From: UBA4615 sp046046245 | GTDB taxonomy: Bacteria > Pseudomonadota > Gammaproteobacteria > Burkholderiales > Burkholderiaceae_E | Length of the DNA: 64,000 bases | Assembly (NCBI GenBank): GCA_046046245.1 | Contig: JBJOKE010000091.1 | Span: 62,001 to 126,000 of the forward strand | Direction of reading: 5' to 3' | In this document: positions 25,171-34,012 of the stretch, piece after piece | How positions within the stretch are numbered: position 1 is the stretch's first letter | Layout: every line of letters starts with the position of its first letter | The notes under the pieces: generated by a model | Told to the model about the DNA's origin: nothing | Databases searched by the model: none | The model's input: only the letters and a program-made list of their open reading frames with translations | Made by a program: the position numbers and the translations under genes

Positions 25171-28100
25171 CTAGCGGCGGGGCGTGGTCGCGACGACGTC
25201 GGACAGCTCGGATCCGTCGCCGGGTCGGGTCCCGCCGAGGGCGGCGACCACGTCGGTCCGGTCGACCGCCTCGAAGGCGTCCACGTGCCCGACATGCCCG
25301 ACATGCCCGACGTGCTCGACATGCCCGACGTGCTCGTCTTGCCCGACGTGCCCGACCGCTTCGATCTCGCCGCCCCCCGCCGGGTCGCGTGCCACGTCCT
25401 CGAGCACCGCCATCGGGCACGGCGCGTGGATCGCCCAGCCCTGACCGTAGTCGACGCCGATCTCCCGCAGCAGGTCGCGGATGCCCTGCGTCTCGACGTA
25501 TTCGGCCACGGTTCGCATGCCGAGCGAGCGGGCCACCTCGACCATCGAACGCACCATCGCGAGATCGCCTGCATCGGTCAACAGGTCGCGCACGAACGCG
25601 CCGTCGATCTTCAGCACGTCGGTGCGCAGGTTCTTCAGGTGCGCGTAGGACGCATACCCGCTGCCGAAGTCGTCGAGCGACACCCGGCAGCCGTGGCGGC
25701 GCACCTGCCGGATGAAGGCCTGCGCCGCGCCGTAGCACGCGATCGCGGAGGTCTCGGTCAGCTCGAAGGTCAGTCGCGCGGCCGCGTCGCCGAGGCGCTC
25801 GAGCCGCTCGTCCAGGAGCCGCCGGATCCCGGACCCGTCGAGCGAGCGCGGCGACACGTTGATCGCGAAGCCGCCGGCCGCGACGAAGGCCGCGGGGTTC
25901 GCCTCGATCCAGTCGAGCGTGCGCCGCATCACCCACAGGTCGAGCTCGTGCGAGCGCCCGAGCCGCTCGACCGCCTGCACGAACTCGGCCGGACTCTCGC
26001 TGCCGTCGATCGGCTCGATGCCGAGGAGGACCTCGTGATAGGAGCCGAGCGCCGGGTCGTCGCCGAGCGGCTCGATGCGCTGGCAGCGCAGGTAGAGCCC
26101 GCCATGCTCCAGCATCCGGTCCAGCCGTCCGGCCCAGTCGGCGAGCGACTCCTGGCTGCGCAGCGCGCGACCACCGTCGTCGTAGACCTGCATGCGGTTG
26201 CGGCCCAGCTCGGCCGCCGCCGCGCAGGCCGCCTCGGCACGCCCGACCGTCTCCTCGGCATCGTCCGCGCCGCGCGCGAAGCGCACGAGGCCGATGCTCA
26301 CGCCGACCCGGTAGCGCTCCTCGCCGTGCTCGAACGGATGGTCGCGCAGCCGCTCGAGCAACCCCGACACCGCGTCCTCGCCGCGGTCGCCGGCGGACGC
26401 GGGCACCACGAACGCGAGCGTGTCGTCGCCGTGGCGCGCGAGCAGCGCGTCGGCCCCGAGCGCCTCGCGCGCGGCCCGCGCCAGGTCGCACGCGAGCGCA
26501 TCGGCCGCATCGACCCCGCAGCGCGCGCCGATCGTCCGCAGCGAGTCGAACCGGGCGAGACCGACCCAGACCTCGCCGTCGCCGTCGCCGTCGCCGGGCA
26601 GGGTACCGAGGTCGGCCGGTGCCTCGCCGCCGAGCGCGCTCAGGAACGCGCGTCGCCCGGGCAGGCCGGTCACCGGATCGCACAGCGACCGGCGCCGCAG
26701 CGCACGCCAGCCCTCGTCCAGCAGCGCGAGTTCCGAGCGTTCGAGCAGCGGGTGGTCCTGGTCCGCGCAGGGCTTCATCCGGCCGGCCGCGACACGCGCG
26801 GCGAACGCGTCGAGCGCGAGCTCGTGGCGCTTGCCGGCCGACCGGCTGGCGAAGCCGCAGGCGCGCGGCGGCGTGCTGGTCCAGACGAGCTGGACGACGC
26901 GCGGGCCGCGCCCGTCGTCCATCTGCCACCAGTCGCCGATCCGCAGCCGGCGCGCGAAGGCGAGCGTCGCCTCGTCGGGTGGCCCGGCGGGCCGCTCCAA
27001 CGCGGGCAGCGGCCCGGCCACCGCGGGCAGGACGCCGTCGTGCTCGAGCGCGTCGATCGCGGCGCCGAGCGCGGCGAGGCAGGCATCGACGCGCTCGGGT
27101 TCGGCGCCGAGCGCGCGCAGCGGCGGCTCGATCCAGGCGCGGACCAGTCGGCGCGCGTCGACGGGCGTCACCGCGGGATCGCCGCGCAGCGCCGCCGCCA
27201 GCCGCGCGAGCGTGCGTTCCCCGTCGAGCATGGCGCCGGCGCCGCGGATCTCGGAGAGCACGAGGTGCTGGGTCCAGCCCGCGTCGAGCAGCGCGTGCAC
27301 CACGCCGGGCACGGGGCGGTCGCCGAACGTGGTGGCGAGCGCGTCGTCGACGCGGCGGCGCGCGGCGCGGACCGCCTCGCGCGCCTCGAAGGCCTGCTGC
27401 AGGCGATCGACGCGATGCCGCCGCGTCGCGCGCAGCGGACCGAGCAGCCGCTCGATCAAGCGGGCACTGCGCTCGAGGACTGCGGGATCGCCGTCGACCT
27501 CGGCGACCACGCGGTCCACCACGCGGTTCAGCAGGCGGTCGAGCTTCGGATCCTCGAATCCGCCGCGGTCGTCGGTGGCGATCGCGCACTGCTCGATCAG
27601 GTCGACCACCCGGCGCGCCGGATGCTCGGTGGACTCGAGGAAACGTTCGTCTCGCAGCGCGAGCCGCAGCAGCGGGGCCTCGAGCCGACGCAGCAGGCGC
27701 CGGATCGCCGAGTCGGCGGCGGGTTCGCCGATCGCCCGGCCGATCAGGCCGGTCGCGGACTCGATCCTGCGGCGCTGCGCCGGCGCGAGCGGCAGCGCGC
27801 CGAGCACGGGCGAGAGCCGGTCGCTGAGGCCCGGCGCCGCCGGGTCGCCGTCCTGCGCCGAGCCGCCCGCGGCCGCGAGCAGCCCGTCGAGCAGCTCCGG
27901 CAGCGCGGCCGGATCGGACAGCACGCGGCCGGGCGCCGGGACGTCGGTCGGTGCGATCGCGCCGCCGGTCGACGTCGCCTGCGGTACCTCGGTCGCCCGG
28001 CGCAGCCGGCCGATCAGGTCGTACAGGGTCCGCGACGCCACGGCGCCCGTCGTGGCGGTCGCCGCGAGCGGAACGAGCGGGCGGACAGGCGACGACGCGC

Positions 28101-29370
28101 CGGAAGCGGCCGGACGCGGCGACGCGCCGGTCGGCTCACGATCCGGCACCGGACCGGCCTGCGCCGGGTCGTGGACGCCCCGCACCCAGGCCCCGGGATC
28201 GGCCGCCGCGACCGCCGCAGCAGGCCGGCCGGATGCCGGTGCGCCGTCGTCGTCGGTCCGGACGGCGGTTGCGCCGGCGTCCTGCCCGTCGCGGACAAGC
28301 GGACGGGTTGGCGTCCCGAATGCGTCGGACTCGGCCGACGCGACGGCCACGGCCGGCGGCGGCGCCTCCGACCGTGGACGGACCGGCCGCCGCGCGACGC
28401 GACGCACGCCGCGCGGTGCCGCGAGCGGTGCGAGCGCGTCGTTCAGCGCCGCGTACAGTCCGGCGCACCGCGGCTGCAGCGCCGCACCGAAGCTCTCGTG
28501 CACGACCGTGCCGACCCGCGTCGGCAGCGCCAGCGGCGCGAGCGCCTGCTGGAACGCCCGCAGGATCGCCTCCGGCCCGAAGGGGTCGGACACGCGGTCG
28601 AGCGCCATCGCCCTCATCGCACCGTAGCGGGTGCGCAGCTCGGTCAGCACCTGGCTGTGCTCGACCTCGATCCGGTTGACGATCGCCGACAGGCAGAGCC
28701 ATTCCTCGAACTGCTCGTCGTCCACGAGCGCCAGCTCGGGCAGCGCGTCGCCCGGCGGCGGGCGGTCGCGCCGCCGGTTCGGATGCCGCATCGACTCGCG
28801 CAGCGCGGCGTCGAAACGCGAGGTGGCCCCGGCCCGGTCGGCCGCGACCCGCTGCCACACGCCGTCGAACCGGCTGCGCTGCGTCGTGCCGGCGAGCGCG
28901 TCGGCCGCCGCATCGAGCGCTGCGGGCAGCGCGGCGAAGAACGCGGCGAGCACCTCGTTCAGCGAGGCCGCGAGCAGGCGCTGGCAGTGGCGCTGCATCG
29001 CCTGCCGCGCGGACGTTGACAGCGCGTGCGTCGAGCCGGCGACGGTCGCAGCCCCGCCGGCGACGGCGGCCGTGCGCAGCGCCTCGATCGCCTCGTCCGG
29101 CAGCGACGCGACCTGCAGGCCGAGCCCGGCGGCGTCGATGCGAGCGACCCGCGCCGACAGCATCGCGCCGCCGTCGAGCTCGACCTCGACCGCCGCGCCG
29201 CGGGCGAGCGCTGCCGCGGCGATCCGGTCGGTCGGCCCGAGCGGTACCAGCAGCAGGCCCGCCCGGCAGTAGTCGCGGACCTGCCCCTCCAGCGCGAGGC
29301 CGGGCGCGTGCAGACGCGCGGCGAGGCGGGTGGCCTGGCGGGAATAGCGACGTTGCTCGTGTCGGGGCAT
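25171..29370 (-). CDS. PilZ-DUF1631-degenerate GGDEF-EAL c-di-GMP signalling protein
   Basis: 1399 residues from the ATG at 29370 (MPRHEQRRYSRQ). PilZ-like domain (about 5-95); DUF1631 region (about 100-370: QSRFDGVWQRV, LVDDEQFEEWLCLSAIVNRI, HSQVLTELRTRYGAM); Pro/Ala-rich linker; DUF1631 C-terminal segment ending LRIGDWWQMDD; GGDEF-like domain starting DPVTGLPGRRAFLSAL whose active site is degraded to RHGDDTLAF; EAL domain with EVLLG, INVSPRSL, FELTETSAI, LDDFGSGYASYAHLK, DVLKIDGAF and VAEYVET. EAL metal and catalytic residues look retained, so a phosphodiesterase is likely and the GGDEF is probably regulatory. The tail carries His-Val-Gly repeats encoded at 25282-25353. Stand-alone gene. 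Confidence 0.9.
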   Translation of the reverse strand: MPRHEQRRYSRQATRLAARLHAPGLALEGQVRDYCRAGLLLVPLGPTDRIAAAALARGAAVEVELDGGAMLSARVARIDAAGLGLQVASLPDEAIEALRTAAVAGGAATVAGSTHALSTSARQAMQRHCQRLLAASLNEVLAAFFAALPAALDAAADALAGTTQRSRFDGVWQRVAADRAGATSRFDAALRESMRHPNRRRDRPPPGDALPELALVDDEQFEEWLCLSAIVNRIEVEHSQVLTELRTRYGAMRAMALDRVSDPFGPEAILRAFQQALAPLALPTRVGTVVHESFGAALQPRCAGLYAALNDALAPLAAPRGVRRVARRPVRPRSEAPPPAVAVASAESDAFGTPTRPLVRDGQDAGATAVRTDDDGAPASGRPAAAVAAADPGAWVRGVHDPAQAGPVPDREPTGASPRPAASGASSPVRPLVPLAATATTGAVASRTLYDLIGRLRRATEVPQATSTGGAIAPTDVPAPGRVLSDPAALPELLDGLLAAAGGSAQDGDPAAPGLSDRLSPVLGALPLAPAQRRRIESATGLIGRAIGEPAADSAIRRLLRRLEAPLLRLALRDERFLESTEHPARRVVDLIEQCAIATDDRGGFEDPKLDRLLNRVVDRVVAEVDGDPAVLERSARLIERLLGPLRATRRHRVDRLQQAFEAREAVRAARRRVDDALATTFGDRPVPGVVHALLDAGWTQHLVLSEIRGAGAMLDGERTLARLAAALRGDPAVTPVDARRLVRAWIEPPLRALGAEPERVDACLAALGAAIDALEHDGVLPAVAGPLPALERPAGPPDEATLAFARRLRIGDWWQMDDGRGPRVVQLVWTSTPPRACGFASRSAGKRHELALDAFAARVAAGRMKPCADQDHPLLERSELALLDEGWRALRRRSLCDPVTGLPGRRAFLSALGGEAPADLGTLPGDGDGDGEVWVGLARFDSLRTIGARCGVDAADALACDLARAAREALGADALLARHGDDTLAFVVPASAGDRGEDAVSGLLERLRDHPFEHGEERYRVGVSIGLVRFARGADDAEETVGRAEAACAAAAELGRNRMQVYDDGGRALRSQESLADWAGRLDRMLEHGGLYLRCQRIEPLGDDPALGSYHEVLLGIEPIDGSESPAEFVQAVERLGRSHELDLWVMRRTLDWIEANPAAFVAAGGFAINVSPRSLDGSGIRRLLDERLERLGDAAARLTFELTETSAIACYGAAQAFIRQVRRHGCRVSLDDFGSGYASYAHLKNLRTDVLKIDGAFVRDLLTDAGDLAMVRSMVEVARSLGMRTVAEYVETQGIRDLLREIGVDYGQGWAIHAPCPMAVLEDVARDPAGGGEIEAVGHVGQDEHVGHVEHVGHVGHVGHVDAFEAVDRTDVVAALGGTRPGDGSELSDVVATTPRR
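25282..25353. repeat. 9-bp tandem repeat (8 units) encoding a His-Val-Gly tail
   Basis: Eight consecutive 9-nt units, consensus GACATGCCC on plus with GTG/CTC variants. Read on minus they encode repeated HVG/HVE near the C-terminus of the PilZ-DUF1631-GGDEF-EAL protein. The reading frame is kept in all units; third-position drift between units indicates the array is not brand new. Confidence 0.9.
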
Positions 29371-29574
29371 CGGTCGTCGGAGCGGACGGGCCTGGACGGG
29401 GCGCGCGGATGGAGTCCGGATCGTCGCGGCGGGCTGCGCGCACCATGATGTCGCGCCGCCGGCCGGTCGACGCGCCCCGCCGGGGGGCCTCGTGCCGTCG
29501 GGCTCGAGCGTCGTGCCGCCCGCCCGCGGCTGCGGCCGGGCGGCGGGCCCCGCGGGATGGGTCACAATGAACGG

Positions 29575-30477
29575 ATGCGCCGGATCCGGATCGGACTCGT
29601 CGCGGCGGCGGCCCTCGCCGGCTGCGCGTCCCCGCCGCCGTCACCGCCCCCCGCGCGGCCGCTCGAGCGACCGGCGCCGGCGCTGACCGCGTCCCCGTCG
29701 GTCGCCCCCGCCTTCCCGGTGCCGGGCGCCTGCGAGCGGATGGTGTTCCTCGCCCGGCAGGAGTGGGCGCTGTTCGGGTCGCCGGAGGTGCTGCCGCCGG
29801 GCGGCACGCCGCCGGCCGCCGGCGCGCCCTCGGGCACCGCGGCCGCGGTCGGCGGCACCGACGGCCGCCTCGTCTTCCCCGACCCCGCATCGCCCACGCA
29901 CGAGCTGCACGCGCCGATGCTGTCGCGCGTGCTCGTCTACTGGTACTCGGTCACCCGAGCGCCGATCGTCGGCCCCTCCGGCGAGCTGCGGCCCTGGTCG
30001 GCCGCGTTCGTGTCGTGGCTCGCGCGCGCCGCCGGGCTCGGCGGCGACGAGTTCCCGGCGACCGCGCTGCACTGGGACTACATCGAGCGCTTCCTGCGGC
30101 CGCGTCCGACCGATGCGTTCGAGACCCGCGACGCGGCGGGCACGCCGCCGCGCATCGGCGATCTGGTCTGCCAGGCGCGCGAGGGCACGGTGGAGCTCGC
30201 GCAGCGCACGGGCTTCGTGCCGCTCGCGGCGCTGCGCCGCGGCGCGTACCACTGCGACGTCGTCGTCGCGTCGCGCCCGGGCGAGCTGCAGACCATCGGC
30301 GGCAACGTGTCCGACGTGGTCGCGCTCGCGCGCGTGCCGATCGACACCGCGGGCCGGCTGCTGCCCGACCTCCGGCGGCCGTGGGCGGCCGTGGTCGCGC
30401 GCCGCGGCACGTCTCCCGTCAGTGCTTGTGCGTCCCTGCCCCCGATCCCTGAGCGAGCGGCCGGACCGGCGCCCTGA
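29575..30477 (+). CDS. DUF2272 family lipoprotein
   Basis: 300 residues from the ATG at 29575; MRRIRIGLVAAAALAGC has a lipobox with Cys17 (an ATG at 29557 adds six residues). The body contains PWSAAFVSWLARAAGL and TALHWDYIERFL, in line with DUF2272, a papain/NlpC-like family of unknown role; the Cys of GDLVCQAREGTVE and His of GAYHCDVVVA might be catalytic. The last ~25 residues run antisense into the convergent copper-chaperone gene (59-bp overlap). Confidence 0.75.
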   Translation: MRRIRIGLVAAAALAGCASPPPSPPPARPLERPAPALTASPSVAPAFPVPGACERMVFLARQEWALFGSPEVLPPGGTPPAAGAPSGTAAAVGGTDGRLVFPDPASPTHELHAPMLSRVLVYWYSVTRAPIVGPSGELRPWSAAFVSWLARAAGLGGDEFPATALHWDYIERFLRPRPTDAFETRDAAGTPPRIGDLVCQAREGTVELAQRTGFVPLAALRRGAYHCDVVVASRPGELQTIGGNVSDVVALARVPIDTAGRLLPDLRRPWAAVVARRGTSPVSACASLPPIPERAAGPAP

Positions 30478-30886
30478 CCTCGACCGACTGGCGCTGCCGG
30501 TCGGCCGTCTCGATCACCAGCGTCAGCGGCACGGTGTCGCCGGCGGCCAGCGTCTGCTTCAGGCCCATCAGCATCACGTGATAGCCGCCGGGCTCGAGCT
30601 TCACCGCCCGGCCCGCGGGCAGCTCCAGCGACGGGATCGCCCGCATCTTCATCACGTCGCCCTCGCGCTTCATCTCGTGGACCTCGACCACCGAGGCGAC
30701 GGGCGAGCGCGCCTCGACGAGCCGCGCGCCCTGCGGCGCGGTGAGGGTCATGAAGGCGCCGGAGGCCTGCTGCTGGGGCACGGTGGCGCGGACCCAGGGG
30801 TCGGCGACGGTGACCTGCGCGGCGGCGAGGACGGGGGCGGCAGCCAGCACGGCGGCCGCGGCAAGGCGGAGACGGAACGGGAACAT
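30419..30886 (-). CDS. periplasmic copper chaperone PCu(A)C
   Basis: 155 residues with a signal peptide ending near LAAAQ (residue 24). The family copper site HxM-X-M...HxM is present: His70 and Met72, Met81, then His103 and Met105 exactly in the H-X10-M-X21-H-X-M spacing. WVRATVPQQQASGAFMTL is the usual N-terminal strand. PCu(A)C proteins deliver Cu(I) to the CuA or CuB site of haem-copper oxidases. A DUF2946 gene lies upstream on the same strand, a pairing often seen in copper loci. The C-terminus GTHKH may also bind metal. Confidence 0.93.
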   Translation of the reverse strand: MFPFRLRLAAAAVLAAAPVLAAAQVTVADPWVRATVPQQQASGAFMTLTAPQGARLVEARSPVASVVEVHEMKREGDVMKMRAIPSLELPAGRAVKLEPGGYHVMLMGLKQTLAAGDTVPLTLVIETADRQRQSVEVRAPVRPLAQGSGAGTHKH

Positions 30887-30985
30887 CGGAGTCGGTCCTG
30901 TGTCGGCGCCGCGCGGTCATCGGACGGCGCACGGCGGATCGATGGGGCGCGCGGGCCCGGCGGGCCGCGCGTTGCGTCGAGGGCG

Positions 30986-31354
30986 TCAGCCGACGGCGGG
31001 GGGCGGCCCACGCGGCGGTGCGGCGAGCGCGACGCGGCCGATGCGACGCTCGGCGAGCGCGCGCACGGCGGGCTCGTCGGCGCCGGCCGCGACCATCGAC
31101 CCGGCGGCCTGCGACGGCGGCGCGGCGTGGCTGCCGCCGTGGGCGGCACACAGCGCGCAGGCCGGCTCGTCGCCGCTGCCGTGGTGGCCGACGGGCGCGT
31201 CGACGCGCCCCGCGGAGGAGGCGTCGGCCACGCAGAGATCGTGCGCGTCGGCTCTCGCCTGCGCGAGCACGCGCGAGACGCTCGGCGCGAGGCCCGACAG
31301 CAGCAGGCAGAGCGCGACGAGCGCGGCGACGGCGAAGGGGCGGCGGGACGGCAC
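30986..31354 (-). CDS. DUF2946-like Cys/His-containing membrane-anchored protein
   Basis: 122 residues from the GTG at 31354 (MPSRRPFAVAALVALCLLL). The frame stays open to an ATG at 31492 that would add 46 Arg/Pro-rich residues, so the start is uncertain. One N-terminal hydrophobic segment, then LCVADAS, VGHHGSGDEPACALCAAHGG and a Pro-rich end. The CxxC plus His pattern fits DUF2946, small proteins found next to copper genes. 99 bp upstream of the PCu(A)C gene, same strand. Confidence 0.6.
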   Translation of the reverse strand: MPSRRPFAVAALVALCLLLSGLAPSVSRVLAQARADAHDLCVADASSAGRVDAPVGHHGSGDEPACALCAAHGGSHAAPPSQAAGSMVAAGADEPAVRALAERRIGRVALAAPPRGPPPAVG

Positions 31355-31580
31355 GGAGGACGGCGACAGGCCGGTCGAGGACGGGCCGGTCCAGTCTAGC
31401 ACCGGCCCCCCGGTCCGCCGCGATGCCCTCGGGCGACGGGCGGCCGGGCCGGCCTCGGTTCGGCGGCGCCCCCGCCTCGGCGCGCGGCGCATCCACCTGC
31501 GCCCGGCGGATCCGGAACCCCGCCCCCCGGGCGGGCAGGGCCTGGGCTATCGTCGCGGCTCCGCCCCTCCGACGCCGCCC

Positions 31581-32261
31581 GTGCCGCCCACCCCGCCGAT
31601 CCGCCGCGACGACGCCCTGCACGCCACGCTCGCCGAGCGACTCGCGCGCTGGCCGGTCCGCACGATCGACGATCCGGCGCTGCGCCGCGCGGCGATCGCG
31701 GTGACGATCGTCGACGCCGGCCACGGCGCCGGGCTGTCCGGCCTGCCGAGCCACGCCGACTGGAGCGAGGAGGCCGCGCTGCTGATGACCCGCCGTCCCG
31801 CCCACATGAACCGCCACGCGAGCCAGTGGGCGCTGCCCGGCGGCCGGACGGACCCCGGCGAGACGCCCGAGGCGGCAGCGCTGCGCGAACTGCACGAGGA
31901 GGTGGGCCTTGCGGTGGCGACCGACGTGGTGCTCGGGCGCCTGGACGACTACGCGACGCGCAGCGGCTTCGTGATCACGCCGGTCGTCGTCTGGGCCGGT
32001 CCGGCGCGCGTGCTGCGGCCGGACCCGGGCGAGGTCGCGTCGGCGCACCGCGTGCCGCTCGCGGAGTGGCTGCGCGACGACGCGCCGATCCTCGATCCGC
32101 CGCACGAGCCGGGCGGCGCGCCCGTGCTCCGGATGCCGCTCGGCGACGATTGGGTGGCCGCGCCCACCGCGGCGGTGATCTACCAGCTGCGCGAGGTGCT
32201 GCTGCTCGACCGGCCGACGCGGGTCGCGCACTTCGACCAGCCCCGATTCACCTGGCGCTGA
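31581..32261 (+). CDS. NUDIX hydrolase, CoA-pyrophosphatase (NudL)-like
   Basis: 226 residues from the GTG at 31581; the start is tentative. The NUDIX box runs from GRTDPGETPEAAALRE to LHEEVGL, with all catalytic Glu residues. MTRRPAHMNRHASQWALPGG just before it resembles the LTRRSxxLRxHxGQ stretch of CoA-pyrophosphatases (NudL). Such enzymes cleave CoA or related diphosphates. AT-rich GCTATC near 31545 could be part of its promoter. The next gene starts 12 bp after the stop. Confidence 0.85.
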   Translation: MPPTPPIRRDDALHATLAERLARWPVRTIDDPALRRAAIAVTIVDAGHGAGLSGLPSHADWSEEAALLMTRRPAHMNRHASQWALPGGRTDPGETPEAAALRELHEEVGLAVATDVVLGRLDDYATRSGFVITPVVVWAGPARVLRPDPGEVASAHRVPLAEWLRDDAPILDPPHEPGGAPVLRMPLGDDWVAAPTAAVIYQLREVLLLDRPTRVAHFDQPRFTWR

Positions 32262-32272
32262 GGACCGACGAC

Positions 32273-32917
32273 GTGAGGACGATCCTGCTCACCGGCTTCG
32301 AGCCCTTCGGCGGCGAGTCCGTGAACCCGAGCTGGCTGATCGCCTCCGCCCTGGACGGCGAGACGATCGGCGGCGCCCGCGTGCACGCGCAGCGCCTGCC
32401 GACGGCCTTCCGCGCCTCGCTGCGCGTGCTGCGCGCGGCGCTGCGGCGGCACCGGCCGGTGCTCGTCGTGGCGCTCGGCCAGGCCGGCGGCCGCGCCGAA
32501 CTGTCGATCGAGCGCGTGGCGATCAACGTCGACGACGCCCGGATCCCCGACAACGCGGGCGCGCGCCCGATCGACGTGCCGGTGGTCCGCGGCGGCCCGG
32601 CCGCCCACTTCAGCACGCTGCCGATCAAGGCGATCGTCGCAGCGCTGCGGGCGCGCGGCGTGCCCGCGGCGGTCTCTCAGACCGCGGGCACCTTCGTCTG
32701 CAACCACGTGTTCTACGGGCTGCAGCACGCGCTCGCGGGCACGCGGGTGCGCGGCGGCTTCGTCCACGTGCCCTACCTGCCCGAGCAGGCGGCCGCATGG
32801 CCGGGCGAGCCCTCGCTGCCGCTCGCGACGATGGTCGACGGCGTGCGCGAGGCGCTGCGCGTCGCGCTCGCGCACCGCGGGCCGGACCTGCGCGAGGACG
32901 GCGGCGCAGTGAGCTGA
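32273..32917 (+). CDS. pcp: pyroglutamyl-peptidase I
   Basis: 214 residues from the GTG at 32273, the usual Pcp length. LLTGFEPFGGESVNPS opens the protein. The catalytic triad is visible: Glu80 in LSIERVAIN, Cys143 in TAGTFVCNHVFY and His165 in GGFVHVPYLPEQ. Removes N-terminal pyroglutamate from peptides in the cytoplasm. Tail-to-tail with the BciA gene, 15 bp apart. Confidence 0.93.
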   Translation: MRTILLTGFEPFGGESVNPSWLIASALDGETIGGARVHAQRLPTAFRASLRVLRAALRRHRPVLVVALGQAGGRAELSIERVAINVDDARIPDNAGARPIDVPVVRGGPAAHFSTLPIKAIVAALRARGVPAAVSQTAGTFVCNHVFYGLQHALAGTRVRGGFVHVPYLPEQAAAWPGEPSLPLATMVDGVREALRVALAHRGPDLREDGGAVS

Positions 32918-32932
32918 CCGACCGCGGACGCG

Positions 32933-33940
32933 TCAGCCGGCGCGCCGCCCGGCGTCGAACACCGCGTGCTCGCCGAGCCCCGCCTCGACCTCGCCGCGAA
33001 GCATGCGCGCGTAGTGGTCCCGCAGGGTCTGCGTGCCCGTCTCGGGCGTGGCGGCGGCGTCGTAGCGGCCGGTGTCGGGATCGAGCACCAGCATCGACTC
33101 GGTCGCGTAGTAGCGGCCGATCCGCGCGAGCTCGGCCTTGCGCGCGAGCGCGGGCACGATGCGGCCGCCGACCGACAGCACGGCCACGATCGCGTCGAGC
33201 AGGCCGACCGGCACACGCCTGAAGCGCGGTTCGGTGCCCAGCAGGCCGAACAGCATCTCGCCCTGCTCGCGCGGCGTGATGGCCGGCCCCGGGCCACCGA
33301 TCGGCAGCACCCGCCGCCAGCGGGCCGGATCGTCGACGCAGTCGGCGAGGAAGGCGCCGAGGTCGTCGTCCGAGATCGGCTTGCACGCGGTGAGCGTGCC
33401 GTCGCCGAAGACGAGGAACGGCCGGCCGCGGCGGACCCGCTCGATCTGCCCGGACAGCGACTTGAAGAACGCGGTGGGTCGCACGATCGACCAGTCGAGC
33501 GGCGCGTCGCGCAGCTCGCGCTCGAACGCGAGCTTGGCCTGCTGGAACGCCAGCAGCGGCTTCTGCACGCAGATCGCCGACAGCAGCACGAAGCGCGTGG
33601 CGCCCGCGCACTGCGCGGCCGCGAGCAGCGCCGAGTGCGCGCGATGGTCGATCGCCCGGGCGTCGGCCGGCTCCCCGGTGCGCGAGGCGAGGCACGACAC
33701 CACCGCGTCGAAGCGTTCGCCACGGAAGCCGTCGCGCTCGATGGACGCGGCGTCGGTGACGTCGCCCGCGCGCACGTCGGCCCCCTCGAGGCCGGCCGGG
33801 CGCGGCCCGCCGTCGGGCCGGGCCCGCACCAGCGCGGTCACCGCGTGGCCGCGGGCGAGCAGCGCGCGTACCGTCGCGCGGCCGATGGTGCCGGTGGCAC
33901 CGGCGACGAAGACCCGGCAGGGCCGGCGCTCGGAGTCCAT
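32933..33940 (-). CDS. bciA: divinyl chlorophyllide a 8-vinyl-reductase, BciA type
   Basis: 335 residues. An atypical short-chain dehydrogenase with NAD(P) motif GATGTIGRATV (about 14-24). Beyond the generic fold it carries the specific BciA/DVR landmarks: VVSCLASRTG, FVLLSAICVQKPLL followed by AFQQAKLAFE, SIVRPTAFFKSLSGQ, LVFGDGTLTACKPIS, VLPIGGPGPAITPREQGEML and GRYYATESMLVLDPDTG. These match plant DVR and bacterial BciA almost continuously. The reaction reduces the C8 vinyl to ethyl in (bacterio)chlorophyll synthesis with NADPH. No other pigment gene is in this window, so function here is inferred from sequence alone. Confidence 0.88.
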   Translation of the reverse strand: MDSERRPCRVFVAGATGTIGRATVRALLARGHAVTALVRARPDGGPRPAGLEGADVRAGDVTDAASIERDGFRGERFDAVVSCLASRTGEPADARAIDHRAHSALLAAAQCAGATRFVLLSAICVQKPLLAFQQAKLAFERELRDAPLDWSIVRPTAFFKSLSGQIERVRRGRPFLVFGDGTLTACKPISDDDLGAFLADCVDDPARWRRVLPIGGPGPAITPREQGEMLFGLLGTEPRFRRVPVGLLDAIVAVLSVGGRIVPALARKAELARIGRYYATESMLVLDPDTGRYDAAATPETGTQTLRDHYARMLRGEVEAGLGEHAVFDAGRRAG

Positions 33941-33988
33941 GCGCGCCCTCCCCGGCCGCGTTGCGAGTCGACCGCCTCAGGGTACCTC

Positions 33989-34008
33989 AGCCGGCGCCCG
34001 AGCCGGCT
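33989..34008. terminator. hairpin between the di-haem peroxidase-like and bciA genes
   Basis: Inverted repeat AGCCGGC-GCCCGA-GCCGGCT, 7-bp perfect stem and 6-nt loop, immediately after the minus-strand stop at 34013. A plausible terminator for that gene, but without a T-tract. Confidence 0.35.
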
Positions 34009-34012
34009 CGCG

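Noticed and set aside
25282..25353. Regular short repeats considered as a CRISPR array
   Set aside because: 9-bp units without spacers, in frame inside a coding tail; the 18-bp and 9-bp arrays at 35101 and 39161 are likewise coding minisatellites.
26400..26520. Active diguanylate cyclase site in the large c-di-GMP protein
   Set aside because: The motif reads RHGDDTLAF rather than GGDEF/GGEEF, so I call this domain degenerate.
24913..29019. ~1370-codon plus-strand frame opposite the DUF1631-GGDEF-EAL gene
   Set aside because: The minus strand encodes intact PilZ, DUF1631 and EAL motifs; the plus frame is low-complexity shadow.
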